Shown piece by piece: positions 1-8,772 of a stretch of 35,623 bases of DNA. Positions within the stretch are counted from its first letter, which is position 1. Each line of letters starts with the position of its first letter. Position numbers and translations under genes: made by a program. The notes under the pieces are model-generated. The model was not told where the DNA came from. It worked only from the letters and a program-made list of their open reading frames with translations, and searched no databases. Location of the stretch: positions 1 to 35,623 of the forward strand of contig JAIYAA010000267.1 in the NCBI GenBank assembly GCA_027489295.1. Direction: 5' to 3'. The stretch comes from Sphingomonadales bacterium. Its GTDB lineage: Bacteria; Pseudomonadota; Alphaproteobacteria; Sphingomonadales; Sphingomonadaceae.

Positions 1-650
1 GCGGCAGCGCGGTGGCGGTCGATCCGTCGCTCGCCGATGCGATCCTTGAGGCCTGGTACCCCGGCGAAGAGGGCGGCACGGCGATTGCCGAGACGCTGGC
101 AGGCAGGAACAATCCCTCGGGCCGCCTGCCGCTGACCTTCTATGCCTCGACCGACGATCTTCCGGCGTTCGTCGACTATGGCATGAAGGAGCGTACCTAC
201 CGCTTCTTCACGGGCAAGCCGCTTTGGGGCTTCGGCCATGGCCTCAGCTATACGCGCTTCGCCTATAGCGACGTGGCGGTGAAGGCGGCAGGCATCGGCC
301 AGCCGGTACAGGTCAACGCCAAACTCACCAATGCGGGCAACCGCAGCGGTGAGCAGGTCACGCAAATCTACGTCGTGACACCCGACGCCGGCAAACCAGG
401 CGGCTTCACCACGCCAGTGCTTCAGCGCCAACTGGCCGGCTTTCGGCGCACGGCGTTGGCACCGGGCAACTCGGCCAGTCTCTCGTTCAAGCTCGATCCG
501 CGCGGCATCAGCAGCGTCTCGCGCGACGGCACCCGCCGGGTGCTGCCGGGCACCTATCGCGTCTGGATCGGCGGAGGCCAGCCCGGCGATGGGCCGGGAC
601 AATGGGCCGAATTCACGCTCCATGGTCCCGCACAGGAGTTGCCGAAATGA
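1..650 (+). CDS. GH3 family glycoside hydrolase, C-terminal part (5' end outside window)
   Basis: This is the 3' end of a GH3 glycosidase, a family that includes beta-glucosidases, beta-xylosidases and beta-N-acetylglucosaminidases. The reading frame is open from the first bases of the window, so the start lies upstream. The visible part begins in the GH3 C-terminal (alpha/beta sandwich) domain with WYPGEEGGTAIAETLAG and NPSGRLPLTF, followed by RFFTGKPLWGFGHGLSYTRF. After that comes a fibronectin-III-like domain from about visible residue 90 (VQVNAKLTNAGNRSGEQV). The catalytic nucleophile lies outside the window, so substrate cannot be read directly. The neighbours are GH125 and GH92 mannosidases, the same family set as the Xanthomonas plant N-glycan (nix) cluster, where the GH3 member is a beta-1,2-xylosidase. 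I infer that role here but cannot exclude a beta-glucosidase. The stop overlaps the next start as ATGA. Confidence 0.9.
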   Translation, partial: GSAVAVDPSLADAILEAWYPGEEGGTAIAETLAGRNNPSGRLPLTFYASTDDLPAFVDYGMKERTYRFFTGKPLWGFGHGLSYTRFAYSDVAVKAAGIGQPVQVNAKLTNAGNRSGEQVTQIYVVTPDAGKPGGFTTPVLQRQLAGFRRTALAPGNSASLSFKLDPRGISSVSRDGTRRVLPGTYRVWIGGGQPGDGPGQWAEFTLHGPAQELPK

Positions 651-2074
651 TCGACCGCCGCACCCTGCTCGGCTCCGGACTGGCATGGGCCGCCACGCCG
701 GCTTTGGCCGGCACGACGCCCGACTTCACCAGCAAGCGCCCCGCCCCCGCCGACCGTCGCTTCGTCAGCAAGGCGGTAGAGCGTGAGATCGCTCGCGTTT
801 CCCGCCAGATCGCCGATCCCAAGCTGCGCTGGATGTTCGGCAATTGCTATCCCAACACGCTCGACACCACCGTGAAAATGGGTGTGGCGGACGGGAAACC
901 GGATGCGTTCGTCATCACGGGCGATATCGACGCGCTCTGGTTACGCGACAGCTCAGCGCAGGTGCGGCCCTATCTGCATCTCGCCAAGAACGATGCCGAT
1001 CTGCGCCGGCTGTATCACGGCCTGATCGCACGGCAGGCGCGCTGCATCCTGCTCGATCCCTACGCCAACGCCTTTCTCGAGGATCCGAACGCCCGCACCA
1101 AGCTGAGCTGGGCGCTGGCGGACAAGACCGACATGAAACCGGGCGTTGCTGAACGCAAGTGGGAGATCGACAGCCTCTGCTATCCCATTCGATTGGCACA
1201 TGATTATTGGAAGGCGACCGGCGACGTAACACCGTTCGACGCGCAGTGGGCGGACTCTGCCCGTGCCATCCTGCGCACCTTCCGCGAGCAACAGCGCAAG
1301 CACGGCCCCGGCCCCTATCGCTTCCTGCGCAGCAGCGATCGACCTACCGAAACGCTGATGCTCGACGGCTATGGCGCGCCGACCCGGCCCGTCGGGCTCA
1401 TCCACTCCGGATTCCGCCCCTCGGATGACGCCTGCGTTTATCCCTTTCTTATTCCAGCGAATTACTTTGCGGTAACGGCACTTCGTGAGCTTGCGGCACT
1501 CGCAATGGCAGCCCGCAACGATGCTGCACTTGCGAACGAAGCGATGTCACTAGCCGGTGAGATCGCAGCGGCACTGCGTGAATATGGCACGATGCGGCTG
1601 CGCGACGGGCGCGAGGTGATTGCCTATGAGGTCGATGGGTTCGGCAACGCGATATTCATGGACGACGCGAATGTACCGTCGCTTTCCAGCCTCGCCTATC
1701 TGCGCTGCTTCGACCGGAACGACCCATTGTGGCAGCGTACGGCTGTTGCTGCGTGGAGCGATGCCAACCCCTATTGGTCCAGCGGCAAGGTGGTCGAGGG
1801 CATTGGCGGTCCACATGTCGGCCTCGGGCACATATGGCCGATGTCGTTGATCATGCGCGCTTTTTCACAGGATCACGATCCGCGAATGCTTCGCAATATC
1901 CTGCGAATGCTTAGCAATAGCGACGCGAACACCGGCTTCATCCACGAGGCTGTCGACCAGGATAACCCCGCAACGTTCACCCGCGACTGGTTCGCCTGGG
2001 CCAACGGCCTGTTCGGCGAGCTGCTCGTCCACTTGGCCGCCACGCAACCCAAACTCCTCGAGGAGATGCTGTGA
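647..2074 (+). CDS. GH125 exo-alpha-1,6-mannosidase, Tat-type signal
   Basis: The protein (475 aa) is a metal-independent GH125 exo-alpha-1,6-mannosidase, expected to remove the alpha-1,6-linked mannose of an N-glycan core. Family blocks run in order: DAFVITGDIDALWLRDSSAQ near residue 80, RPSDDACVYPFLIPANYF near 260, YEVDGFGNAIFMDDANVPSL near 330, GGPHVGLGHIWPMS near 390, and GFIHEAV followed by TRDWFAWANGLFGELL near the end. The aspartates of RPSDDA and the glutamate of FIHEAV are the likely acid/base residues by family knowledge. The N-terminus MIDRRTLLGSGLAWAATPALA looks like a twin-arginine signal, so the enzyme is probably periplasmic. I chose the ATG at 647 because it overlaps the previous stop, has GGAG ten bases upstream, and gives the signal peptide; an earlier in-frame start at 602 would bury it. 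The stop overlaps the GH92 start. Confidence 0.93.
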   Translation: MIDRRTLLGSGLAWAATPALAGTTPDFTSKRPAPADRRFVSKAVEREIARVSRQIADPKLRWMFGNCYPNTLDTTVKMGVADGKPDAFVITGDIDALWLRDSSAQVRPYLHLAKNDADLRRLYHGLIARQARCILLDPYANAFLEDPNARTKLSWALADKTDMKPGVAERKWEIDSLCYPIRLAHDYWKATGDVTPFDAQWADSARAILRTFREQQRKHGPGPYRFLRSSDRPTETLMLDGYGAPTRPVGLIHSGFRPSDDACVYPFLIPANYFAVTALRELAALAMAARNDAALANEAMSLAGEIAAALREYGTMRLRDGREVIAYEVDGFGNAIFMDDANVPSLSSLAYLRCFDRNDPLWQRTAVAAWSDANPYWSSGKVVEGIGGPHVGLGHIWPMSLIMRAFSQDHDPRMLRNILRMLSNSDANTGFIHEAVDQDNPATFTRDWFAWANGLFGELLVHLAATQPKLLEEML

Positions 2075-4395
2075 TGCTCACCCGTCGCCGCTTGCTCGGC
2101 TCCAGCGCCATCGGTCTCGCCGCCATCGGAATGCCCCGCGCAGCTGCTGCTCAGGCACCTCGCCGCACTGAACCAAATCTATTTATCGGCACCGGCGGTA
2201 CCGGCCACACCTATCCAGGCGCATCGTTACCCTTTGGCATGGTGCAACTCAGCCCCGACACCGGCGTCGAGCGCTGGGAAACCTGCTCGGGCTATTATCA
2301 CAGCGACGGCTCGATCCTCGGCTTCTCGCACACCCACCTGTCCGGCACCGGCATCGGCGACATGCTCGATCTGCTCGTTGTCCCCGGGCGGGGACCGATC
2401 GTTCTGCAGCCAGGCACGCGTGAAAAGCCCGAAAGCGGCTACCGCCAGCGCTATCACGACGAGCATGCAGAACCGGGCTATTACAGCGTTTCGCTTGCCA
2501 ACGGTGTCCGGGCGGAACTCAGCGTCACGGAGCGAACTGGTTGGCATCGCTACACATTTCCCGCCGGCGCCGGGCATATCCTGCTGGACCTGTCGCACTT
2601 GGTGCTCGATAGCTCCGACAGTCCGCCGCTGATCGCCGATGCGGCAATCGACCTGGCGCCCGACGGCACGATCACCGGCCAGCGACAAGTTTTCCGCTGG
2701 GCGAAGGGCCGCAAGATCTTCTTCGCGCTCCAGCTATCGCGGCAGCCCGACCGCATCACCTTCTTCGCCGATGACGATGCCGAGCAGCCCGCTGGCAGCC
2801 GCAAGGTCACCGGACGGCGACTGAAGGCCGTGCTGCACTATGACGACGCCGGGAAGGCCCCGATTCTCGTGCGATGCGGCCTTTCCGCGGTCGATATGGC
2901 GGGCGCGCGCGCCAATTTGGTCACCGAAGCGAGACATTGGGACTTCGATTCAATCCGCCGCGAAGCCACCGCACGGTGGCATCCCGCGCTCGATGCGGTA
3001 CGCGTCGAGGGCGGCACCCCGGACCAGCGCACCATCCTGAGCACCGCGCTTTACCACGCCCAGCTCGCGCCCACGCTCTTTTCGGACGTGGATGGCCGGT
3101 ATGTCGGCATGGACGGGCAGATCCACACCGTGCCCAGGGGCGGCGCGGCGTATAGCACCTACTCGCTGTGGGACACGTATCGCGCGCTGCACCCGCTGCT
3201 GACCCTGATCGCGCCCGATCAGGTGAAGTCGCTGGTCGATGACCTGATCCGCCAGACCGCGCAATCGCCCTATGGCCCACTCGTCTGGCCGCTGCAGGGC
3301 AAGGAAACCGGCACGATGATCGGCTGGCACGGCGTGGTGCCGCTCGCAGAGGCGCAGGCCAAGGGCATTCCGGCGGACTATGCCGCGGCCTGGCCGGCGA
3401 TCCGCCGCCGCAGCTTCGATTTCGCCGCGAAGGACCTCGACAACAGCAAGGGCCGCGATCTCTACGACCGCCTGGGCTATGTCCCGGCCGACAAATGGTG
3501 GGAAAGCGTCAGCCGCACGCAGGAATATGCCTATGACGACTGGGCATCCGCGCACCTCGCCGCGGCGATCGGCGAACAGGCCGACGCAGCGCGGCTTGCC
3601 CAGCGTTCGGGCAACTGGCGCAACGTGATCGACGGCAGCATCGGCTTTGCGCGTCCGCGATTTGCCGATGGCAGCTGGTGGACGCCCTATGATCCGGTCC
3701 AGCTCGGCCATATGCCCAAGCCCTGGTGGCGCGACTATACCGAGGCGAATGGCTGGCAGGCGACCTTCCTCAACCAGCACGACGTCCACGGCCTGATCGC
3801 GCATATGGGGGGCGACGCCAGGTTCGAGGCGAAGCTCGACGCGCTGTTCAACGCGCCTTCCACCCTGCCCGACAATGCGCCGCCCGATATCTCGGGGCTG
3901 GTGGGTCAGTACGCGCACGGCAATGAGCCGGACCAGCATGCCGCCTATCTGTACGCCTATTGCGGCGCGCCGTGGAAAACGCAGGCAATGGTCCGCCGGC
4001 TGTGCACGGAGATGTACAAGAACGATCCCGACGGCATCATCGGCAACGACGATTGCGGCCAGATGAGCGCCTGGTTCGTCTTCTCCGCGCTTGGCTTCTA
4101 CCCTGTCGATCCCGTGGCGGCGGTGTACGTCTTCGGCTCGCCGCTGTTCGAGCGCGCCGAAGTGACGGTGGGTAATGGCAAGCGGCTCGTGGTCGAGGCG
4201 CCGGGCAACCGCGCCGACACGCCCTATATCGCCGCCGTCACCTGGAACGGCCGCCCCTGGACCAAAAGCTGGATCGCGCACGCCGATCTGGTGAAGGGCG
4301 GAACGCTGCGCTTTACCATGTCGGCTACCCCCAACCCCGCCTTCGGACGCGCGCCGGCCGATCGTCCGCCGTCCAACGGCCGCACGCCCGGCTGA
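2074..4395 (+). CDS. GH92 alpha-mannosidase, Tat-type signal
   Basis: This 773-aa protein belongs to GH92, the calcium-dependent exo-acting alpha-mannosidases (1,2-, 1,3- or 1,4-linkages) used on N-glycans. After the signal MLTRRRLLGSSAIGLAAIG come the N-terminal beta-sandwich with GTGGTGHTYPGASLPFGMVQ, then the (alpha/alpha)6 catalytic region. Visible family blocks are YSLWDTYRALHPLLTL (about 365), YTEANGWQATF (about 555, containing the likely acid Glu), YAHGNEPDQHAAYLYAYCG (about 615) and GNDDCGQMSAWFVFSALGFY (about 660, containing the likely base Asp). All expected catalytic positions look intact and the length is normal. The ATG at 2074 overlaps the GH125 stop (TGATG) with GGAG eight bases upstream; a GTG three bases earlier is less likely. 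Linkage specificity cannot be read from sequence. By analogy with NixK it could remove alpha-1,3-mannose. Confidence 0.95.
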   Translation: MLTRRRLLGSSAIGLAAIGMPRAAAAQAPRRTEPNLFIGTGGTGHTYPGASLPFGMVQLSPDTGVERWETCSGYYHSDGSILGFSHTHLSGTGIGDMLDLLVVPGRGPIVLQPGTREKPESGYRQRYHDEHAEPGYYSVSLANGVRAELSVTERTGWHRYTFPAGAGHILLDLSHLVLDSSDSPPLIADAAIDLAPDGTITGQRQVFRWAKGRKIFFALQLSRQPDRITFFADDDAEQPAGSRKVTGRRLKAVLHYDDAGKAPILVRCGLSAVDMAGARANLVTEARHWDFDSIRREATARWHPALDAVRVEGGTPDQRTILSTALYHAQLAPTLFSDVDGRYVGMDGQIHTVPRGGAAYSTYSLWDTYRALHPLLTLIAPDQVKSLVDDLIRQTAQSPYGPLVWPLQGKETGTMIGWHGVVPLAEAQAKGIPADYAAAWPAIRRRSFDFAAKDLDNSKGRDLYDRLGYVPADKWWESVSRTQEYAYDDWASAHLAAAIGEQADAARLAQRSGNWRNVIDGSIGFARPRFADGSWWTPYDPVQLGHMPKPWWRDYTEANGWQATFLNQHDVHGLIAHMGGDARFEAKLDALFNAPSTLPDNAPPDISGLVGQYAHGNEPDQHAAYLYAYCGAPWKTQAMVRRLCTEMYKNDPDGIIGNDDCGQMSAWFVFSALGFYPVDPVAAVYVFGSPLFERAEVTVGNGKRLVVEAPGNRADTPYIAAVTWNGRPWTKSWIAHADLVKGGTLRFTMSATPNPAFGRAPADRPPSNGRTPG

Positions 4396-6596
4396 TGCTG
4401 CTCGCCGCCGCGCTTCTCGCCTCGACGCCCTGCGTCGCCGCCGGCGCAGGAGGCGCGGTCGCCGCCGATCTGCTGCGCGCCCGACTGGCAGAGCGCCACG
4501 CACCCTGCGCACGGGTACTGCTCGCGCCGCTGGGTGCGGTGGAAATCACCCTGCCCGCGGCGCAGCGGCGGGCGTGGCGCAAGGTTGCGCCGCATCGCCT
4601 CCCGCGGGAGGGCTTCGCGGTTCGGCGCGTGGGCTGCACGCTGGTGATCACTGCGCGCGGCACGCGCGGGCTGGTCTATGGCGCCGGCTGGTATCTGCGC
4701 GCCGGCACGCGGCCACTGCGCTACGACAGCGCGCCGGCCCGTCCCGTACGCCTCACCCAGATCGGCTACCGCGCCAAGAACAACAGCTACGACGCCTGGA
4801 CACTGGCGATGTTCAGGCGTCGCATCGAAGACTTCGCCTTGTGGGGCGCAAGCGGTGTGCAGGTGATCGCGCCAGTGTCCGACGACGATGCCACCAGTCC
4901 GCTTTTCCCTGCCCCGCCGATCGAGACGCTGCGCGGCATCGGCGAGATCACGCACCGGCTGGGGCTGGACTTCGCGCTCTATTATCCCAACCTGCACGAC
5001 TATGTGTCGCAAGCCGAGCGCGACGCGGAGCTTGGCCGCTTCCGCACGCTGCTGGAACAGCTGCCGCAAGTTGACGCGCTCTATGTCCCCGGCGGTGATC
5101 CCGGCCATGCCGCGCCTGACCGGCTGTTCCCGCTCGTGGCCGGCGAAGCCGCCGCCCTGCGCGCGCGCAATCCCGCCGCCGGCGTGTGGATTTCGACCCA
5201 GGGCTTCGACGCGGCCGGGCTCGACGCCTTCTACGCCCAGCTTGCCCGCCGCCCGTCCTGGCTGACCGGCATCTTCGCCGGGCCGCAGACCCGCGATCCG
5301 GTCGCCGTGCAGCGCCGCCACCTGCCGCAAGGATACCGGCTGCTGCTCTATCCCGACATCGCCCATACCATGCACGCGCAGGTGCCGGTCGATCGATGGT
5401 CGCCGGCCTTCGCGCTGACCGAGGGCCGCGAGCCGATCAATCCGCGGCCGCGCGCGATGACGGCGCTGTTCCGGCACCTCGATCCCGGCAGCAGCGGCTT
5501 CGTCACCTATTCCGAGGGCGTGAACGACGATGCCAACCAGTTTCTGTGGTTTCGCCTCGGCTGGGATCCCAAAACGACGGCGCAGGACTTCGCGCGGGCA
5601 TATGCGCGCGTTTTCGTTGGCGATCCCGCGGCTGCCCAGGCGCTGCTCGCGCTCGAATCCAATTGGATCGGCGACCCTTCCCGCAACGCCGGTATCGATG
5701 CGACGCTTGCGAAGGTCGACGGCCTCAAGCCCGCGCTTTGGGCGGATTGGCGGATCGACGCGCTGCGCTACCGCGCCGTGTACGACGCAATTGTCCGCCA
5801 TCGCCTGATCGCTGCCCGCGCCCGCGAGGCGGCTGCGTTCGCCTCGACCGACGCCGCGACGGCACGCGCCCGGTTGGCGCAGCCCGATCCCGCCCCGGTG
5901 CCGGCCCTGCGCACGCGCCTGTTCGCGCTGGCAGACCGGCTCTGGCAGGGTGCGCGGCTGCAGCTCAGCGTGCGATTGTACGGCGCCACTGCCATCGAGC
6001 GGGGCGCCAACCTCGATCGTGTCGATGTCGATCTCAATGATCGCGTCTGGATCGAGCGCCAGCTCGCCACCCGCACCCCCGCGGACCTCGCGGACCATGC
6101 CCGCGCGCGAGACGGTGCGCTGTACGATGATCTCGGCGATGCCTGGCGCGCCCCGCATCTGGTGCGCGGCAGCAGCCCGCTCGCCGATCCGCTGCGTTTC
6201 CACGGTGCGGTGGAGGGCATTGCCGATCGCACGCCGAACGACGGCTGGCGCATGTCGTGGATCAGCTATGCCGAGAGCCTCTTCGATGCGCCCCTGCGGC
6301 TCCATTATACCGGCCTCGACCCGAAGCGGCGGTACCGCCTGATCGCCACCTATGCCGGCGAGGACTATTGGCTGCCGATGCGGCTCGTCGCCAATGGCAG
6401 CATCGAGCTGCATCCGCCGCTCGACCGCACGACCAATCCGATGACGGTCGAACTCCCCATCCCCGTCGCTGCCACCCGCAAGGGCACGCTCGATCTCGCC
6501 TGGACGCGCCCGGCCGGAATGGGCGGGAGCGGCCGAGGCCATCAGGTCGCCGAGACTTGGCTAATCCCCGAACCCCTCTCCGGAGAACGCAAATGA
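4395..6596 (+). CDS. Putative glycoside hydrolase of unassigned family (TIM-barrel type, GH20/GH67/GH84-like layout)
   Basis: I do not recognise a named family for this 733-aa protein. It starts with a Sec-like signal (MLLAAALLASTPCVAAGAGG) overlapping the GH92 stop, with no clear ribosome site, so translation is probably coupled. Residues about 85-105 (ITARGTRGLVYGAGWYLR) resemble the small alpha/beta domain before the barrel in GH20 and GH67 enzymes. A barrel-like region follows with LTQIGYRAKNNSYDAW (about 118), LGLDFALYYPNLHDYV (about 192), DALYVPGGDPGHA (about 228) and FVTYSEGVNDDANQFLW (about 375), rich in acidic residues that could be catalytic. A helical stretch and a C-terminal beta-rich domain (about 600-733) follow. 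Its position between GH92 and GH29 genes suggests it cleaves a bond in the glycan core, for example the beta-mannose or chitobiose link. That role is inference. Confidence 0.7.
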   Translation: MLLAAALLASTPCVAAGAGGAVAADLLRARLAERHAPCARVLLAPLGAVEITLPAAQRRAWRKVAPHRLPREGFAVRRVGCTLVITARGTRGLVYGAGWYLRAGTRPLRYDSAPARPVRLTQIGYRAKNNSYDAWTLAMFRRRIEDFALWGASGVQVIAPVSDDDATSPLFPAPPIETLRGIGEITHRLGLDFALYYPNLHDYVSQAERDAELGRFRTLLEQLPQVDALYVPGGDPGHAAPDRLFPLVAGEAAALRARNPAAGVWISTQGFDAAGLDAFYAQLARRPSWLTGIFAGPQTRDPVAVQRRHLPQGYRLLLYPDIAHTMHAQVPVDRWSPAFALTEGREPINPRPRAMTALFRHLDPGSSGFVTYSEGVNDDANQFLWFRLGWDPKTTAQDFARAYARVFVGDPAAAQALLALESNWIGDPSRNAGIDATLAKVDGLKPALWADWRIDALRYRAVYDAIVRHRLIAARAREAAAFASTDAATARARLAQPDPAPVPALRTRLFALADRLWQGARLQLSVRLYGATAIERGANLDRVDVDLNDRVWIERQLATRTPADLADHARARDGALYDDLGDAWRAPHLVRGSSPLADPLRFHGAVEGIADRTPNDGWRMSWISYAESLFDAPLRLHYTGLDPKRRYRLIATYAGEDYWLPMRLVANGSIELHPPLDRTTNPMTVELPIPVAATRKGTLDLAWTRPAGMGGSGRGHQVAETWLIPEPLSGERK

Positions 6597-8515
6597 CCAC
6601 CCTCTCCCGCCGCGCGCTGGTCGCCGCCGGAATCGCCAGCCCAGCACTCGCCCATGCCGCGACCGGCGCAGCGTCCATCACGTCCGCCCTCAAGCCCTAC
6701 GGCGCTACGCCGAGCCCGCGCCAGTGGAAGTGGCACCAGCGCGAGCAATATGCCTTCATCCATTTCTCGATGAACACCTTCACCGACAAGGAATGGGGCT
6801 ATGGCGACGAGGACCCCAAGACCTTCAACCCCAGCGACTTCAACGCCGACCAGATCGTCGCGGCGGCCAAGGCGGGCGGGCTGACGGGGCTGATCCTGGT
6901 CTGCAAGCACCATGACGGCTTCTGCCTCTGGCCGACCACGCTCACCGAGCATTGCATTCGCAACAGCCCGTACCAGAACGGCAAGGGCGACCTCGTCCGC
7001 GAGATGTCGGACGCGTGCAAGCGCGCCGGCCTGCCCTTCGGCGTTTATCTTTCGCCTTGGGACCGCAACCACCCCGACTACGGCCGCCCCGGCTACATCA
7101 CCTATTACCGCGCGCAGCTGACCGAGCTATGCACCCGCTACGGCAAGCTGTTCGAGGTTTGGTTCGACGGCGCCAATGGCGGCGACGGCTATTATGGCGG
7201 CGCGCGCGAGACACGGAAGATCGATGCCCCCGCCTATTACAACTGGCCGTCGATCGTGGCGCTGGTCCACAAGCTCCAGCCGGATGCGTGCACCTTCGAT
7301 CCGCTCGGCGCCGATATCCGCTGGGTCGGCAACGAAGACGGCGTGGCGGGCGATCCCTGCTGGCCGACCATGCCCAACCACCCCTATGTCCAGAGCGAGG
7401 GCAATTCCGGCGTGCGCGGCGGCGCGCTCTGGTGGCCGGCCGAGACCGATGTCTCGATCCGCCCGGGCTGGTTCTATCATGCCGATGAGGATTCGCGGGT
7501 GAAGAGCCCGGAACGACTGGTGCAGCTTTATGACGAGTCCGTCGGCCGTGGGACCAATCTGAACCTCAATCTGCCGCCGGACCGGCGTGGTCGCATCGCA
7601 GACCAGGACGTGAAGATCCTAAAGAGCTTCGGCGACGCGATCCGCGCGACCTTCGCGCAGGATCTGGCGAAGGGGGCGGTCGCCCATGCCAGCGCCGTGC
7701 GCGGCCGCGGCCATGAGGCGGCCCGCGTGCTCGACGGCAATCGCGAGACCTATTGGTCGACGCCCGATGGCACGACGACCCCCACCCTCACGCTCGAACT
7801 CACGCCCGGCACCCGCTTCGACGTGATTCGTCTCCGCGAATATCTGCCGCTCGGCGTGCGCGTCACCCGCTTCGCAGTGGAGGCGGAGATCGACGGCACC
7901 TGGCAGCAGCTTGCCGAAAAACAGTGCATCTCCGCGCAGCGGATCCTTCGCCTGCCCCGCCCGATCGCACCGCGGCGCGTGCGCCTGCGGATCCTCGATG
8001 CGCCCGCCTGCCCCGCGATCAGCGAGTTCGCGCTGTTCCGCTCGGTAGCGCCCGTGCCGGTCTCCCCGATCGTGTCGTCCGATCCCACCGTGCTCGATAA
8101 GCGCGGCTGGACGATCGTCTCCGCCAGCGCGGCAGGCGCGGAAAAACTGCTGGATCGCGATCCGGGGACGATCTGGACGCTGCCGGCGCCGCGTGCCGGC
8201 GCCCCGGCAAGCGTCACCATCGATCTCGGTGCCCGCACAACCCTCGCCGGGTTCAGCCTCACGCCATCCCGCCACGTGATGATCGGCGCCGCCCCGCCCA
8301 AGGGGTATCAGGCGGAAACCAGCGTGGACGGTACCAATTGGGAGCCTGCTGCTACCGGTGAGTTCAGCAACATCGCCTATGCGCTGTCGACCCAGCGAAT
8401 CGCCTTTGGCCGTGGCCGCGCTGCACGATTCCTGCGCCTGACGTTCGCCGAGATTGCGCTGCCCGAAGCCAAGCTCGCCATCGCCGAAATCGGCGGGTTC
8501 ACCACGCCCCGCTGA
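6593..8515 (+). CDS. GH29 alpha-L-fucosidase with two C-terminal discoidin-like domains
   Basis: The 640-aa protein is a GH29 alpha-L-fucosidase, probably of the alpha-1,3/1,4 group, because it carries the block FGVYLSPWDRNHPDYG typical of those enzymes. Other landmarks are YAFIHFSMNTFTDKEWGYG near residue 58, GLILVCKHHDGFCLWPT near 100 and EVWFDGANGG near 190, where the aspartate is the family nucleophile. From about residue 360 two beta-sandwich regions look like F5/8C (discoidin, CBM32-like) domains: AHASAVRGRGHEAARVLDG with YWSTPD, then VTIDLGARTTLAGFSL with RFLRLTF at the end. The start MTTLSRRALVAAGIASPALA is Tat-like. The ATG at 6593 overlaps the previous stop (ATGA) and has GGAGA nearby; the frame is open further upstream but lies inside the preceding gene. 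In an N-glycan pathway it would remove core fucose, which is alpha-1,3-linked in plants. Confidence 0.94.
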   Translation: MTTLSRRALVAAGIASPALAHAATGAASITSALKPYGATPSPRQWKWHQREQYAFIHFSMNTFTDKEWGYGDEDPKTFNPSDFNADQIVAAAKAGGLTGLILVCKHHDGFCLWPTTLTEHCIRNSPYQNGKGDLVREMSDACKRAGLPFGVYLSPWDRNHPDYGRPGYITYYRAQLTELCTRYGKLFEVWFDGANGGDGYYGGARETRKIDAPAYYNWPSIVALVHKLQPDACTFDPLGADIRWVGNEDGVAGDPCWPTMPNHPYVQSEGNSGVRGGALWWPAETDVSIRPGWFYHADEDSRVKSPERLVQLYDESVGRGTNLNLNLPPDRRGRIADQDVKILKSFGDAIRATFAQDLAKGAVAHASAVRGRGHEAARVLDGNRETYWSTPDGTTTPTLTLELTPGTRFDVIRLREYLPLGVRVTRFAVEAEIDGTWQQLAEKQCISAQRILRLPRPIAPRRVRLRILDAPACPAISEFALFRSVAPVPVSPIVSSDPTVLDKRGWTIVSASAAGAEKLLDRDPGTIWTLPAPRAGAPASVTIDLGARTTLAGFSLTPSRHVMIGAAPPKGYQAETSVDGTNWEPAATGEFSNIAYALSTQRIAFGRGRAARFLRLTFAEIALPEAKLAIAEIGGFTTPR

Positions 8516-8541
8516 GCGCCCGTCCCCTTCCCGCCGCCACC

Positions 8542-8583
8542 CGCGCCGGCGTCCGACATGTTCGGGCGCCGGCGCGTTGCTTT
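8542..8583 (+). terminator. Terminator hairpin after the mannosidase/fucosidase operon
   Basis: A 15-bp stem (8542-8556 pairing with 8562-8576, one G-U pair) closes a five-base loop and is followed by TTGCTTT. It lies 26 bases after the GH29 stop. The short T-run makes it an imperfect intrinsic terminator, but the stem is very strong. Confidence 0.75.
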
Positions 8584-8772
8584 GGCGCAACAAGCGATCG
8601 GAAAAGTGACCGCCGGCGTTCCGGACGTTGCCATATATAAAACCAATTTTCCGAAATGGTATTGTATTGATGTGGCACCTATGACAGCATCCCTTCGTCG
8701 CAGTGACAGACATATGACGCACTGCAACATGGATCGGCCGCGGAATTGCGGCGTTTCGAGGGGGTTGCTCCG
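8584..8772 (+). promoter_or_regulatory. Likely promoter/operator region of the glycosylasparaginase-receptor unit
   Basis: About 190 bases separate the hairpin from the next gene. An AT-rich patch at 8632-8672 stands out in a GC-rich locus. It holds an imperfect inverted repeat at 8642-8660 (ACCA-a-TTT, spacer tccg, AAA-TGGT), a plausible binding site for a sugar-responsive regulator. I see no convincing -35/-10 pair and no regulator gene in the window. Confidence 0.4.

Noticed and set aside
2950..4512. Long antisense open frame (520 codons) over the GH92 gene
   Set aside because: The plus strand encodes a complete GH92 with intact catalytic motifs. Long reverse frames are expected in GC-rich coding DNA, and the reverse protein is a meaningless Arg/Gly-rich sequence.
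4224..6542. Antisense frame of 772 codons over the unassigned glycosidase
   Set aside because: The plus-strand gene has a signal peptide, operon overlap and folded-looking composition; the antisense has only Arg/Gly-rich text and no ribosome site.
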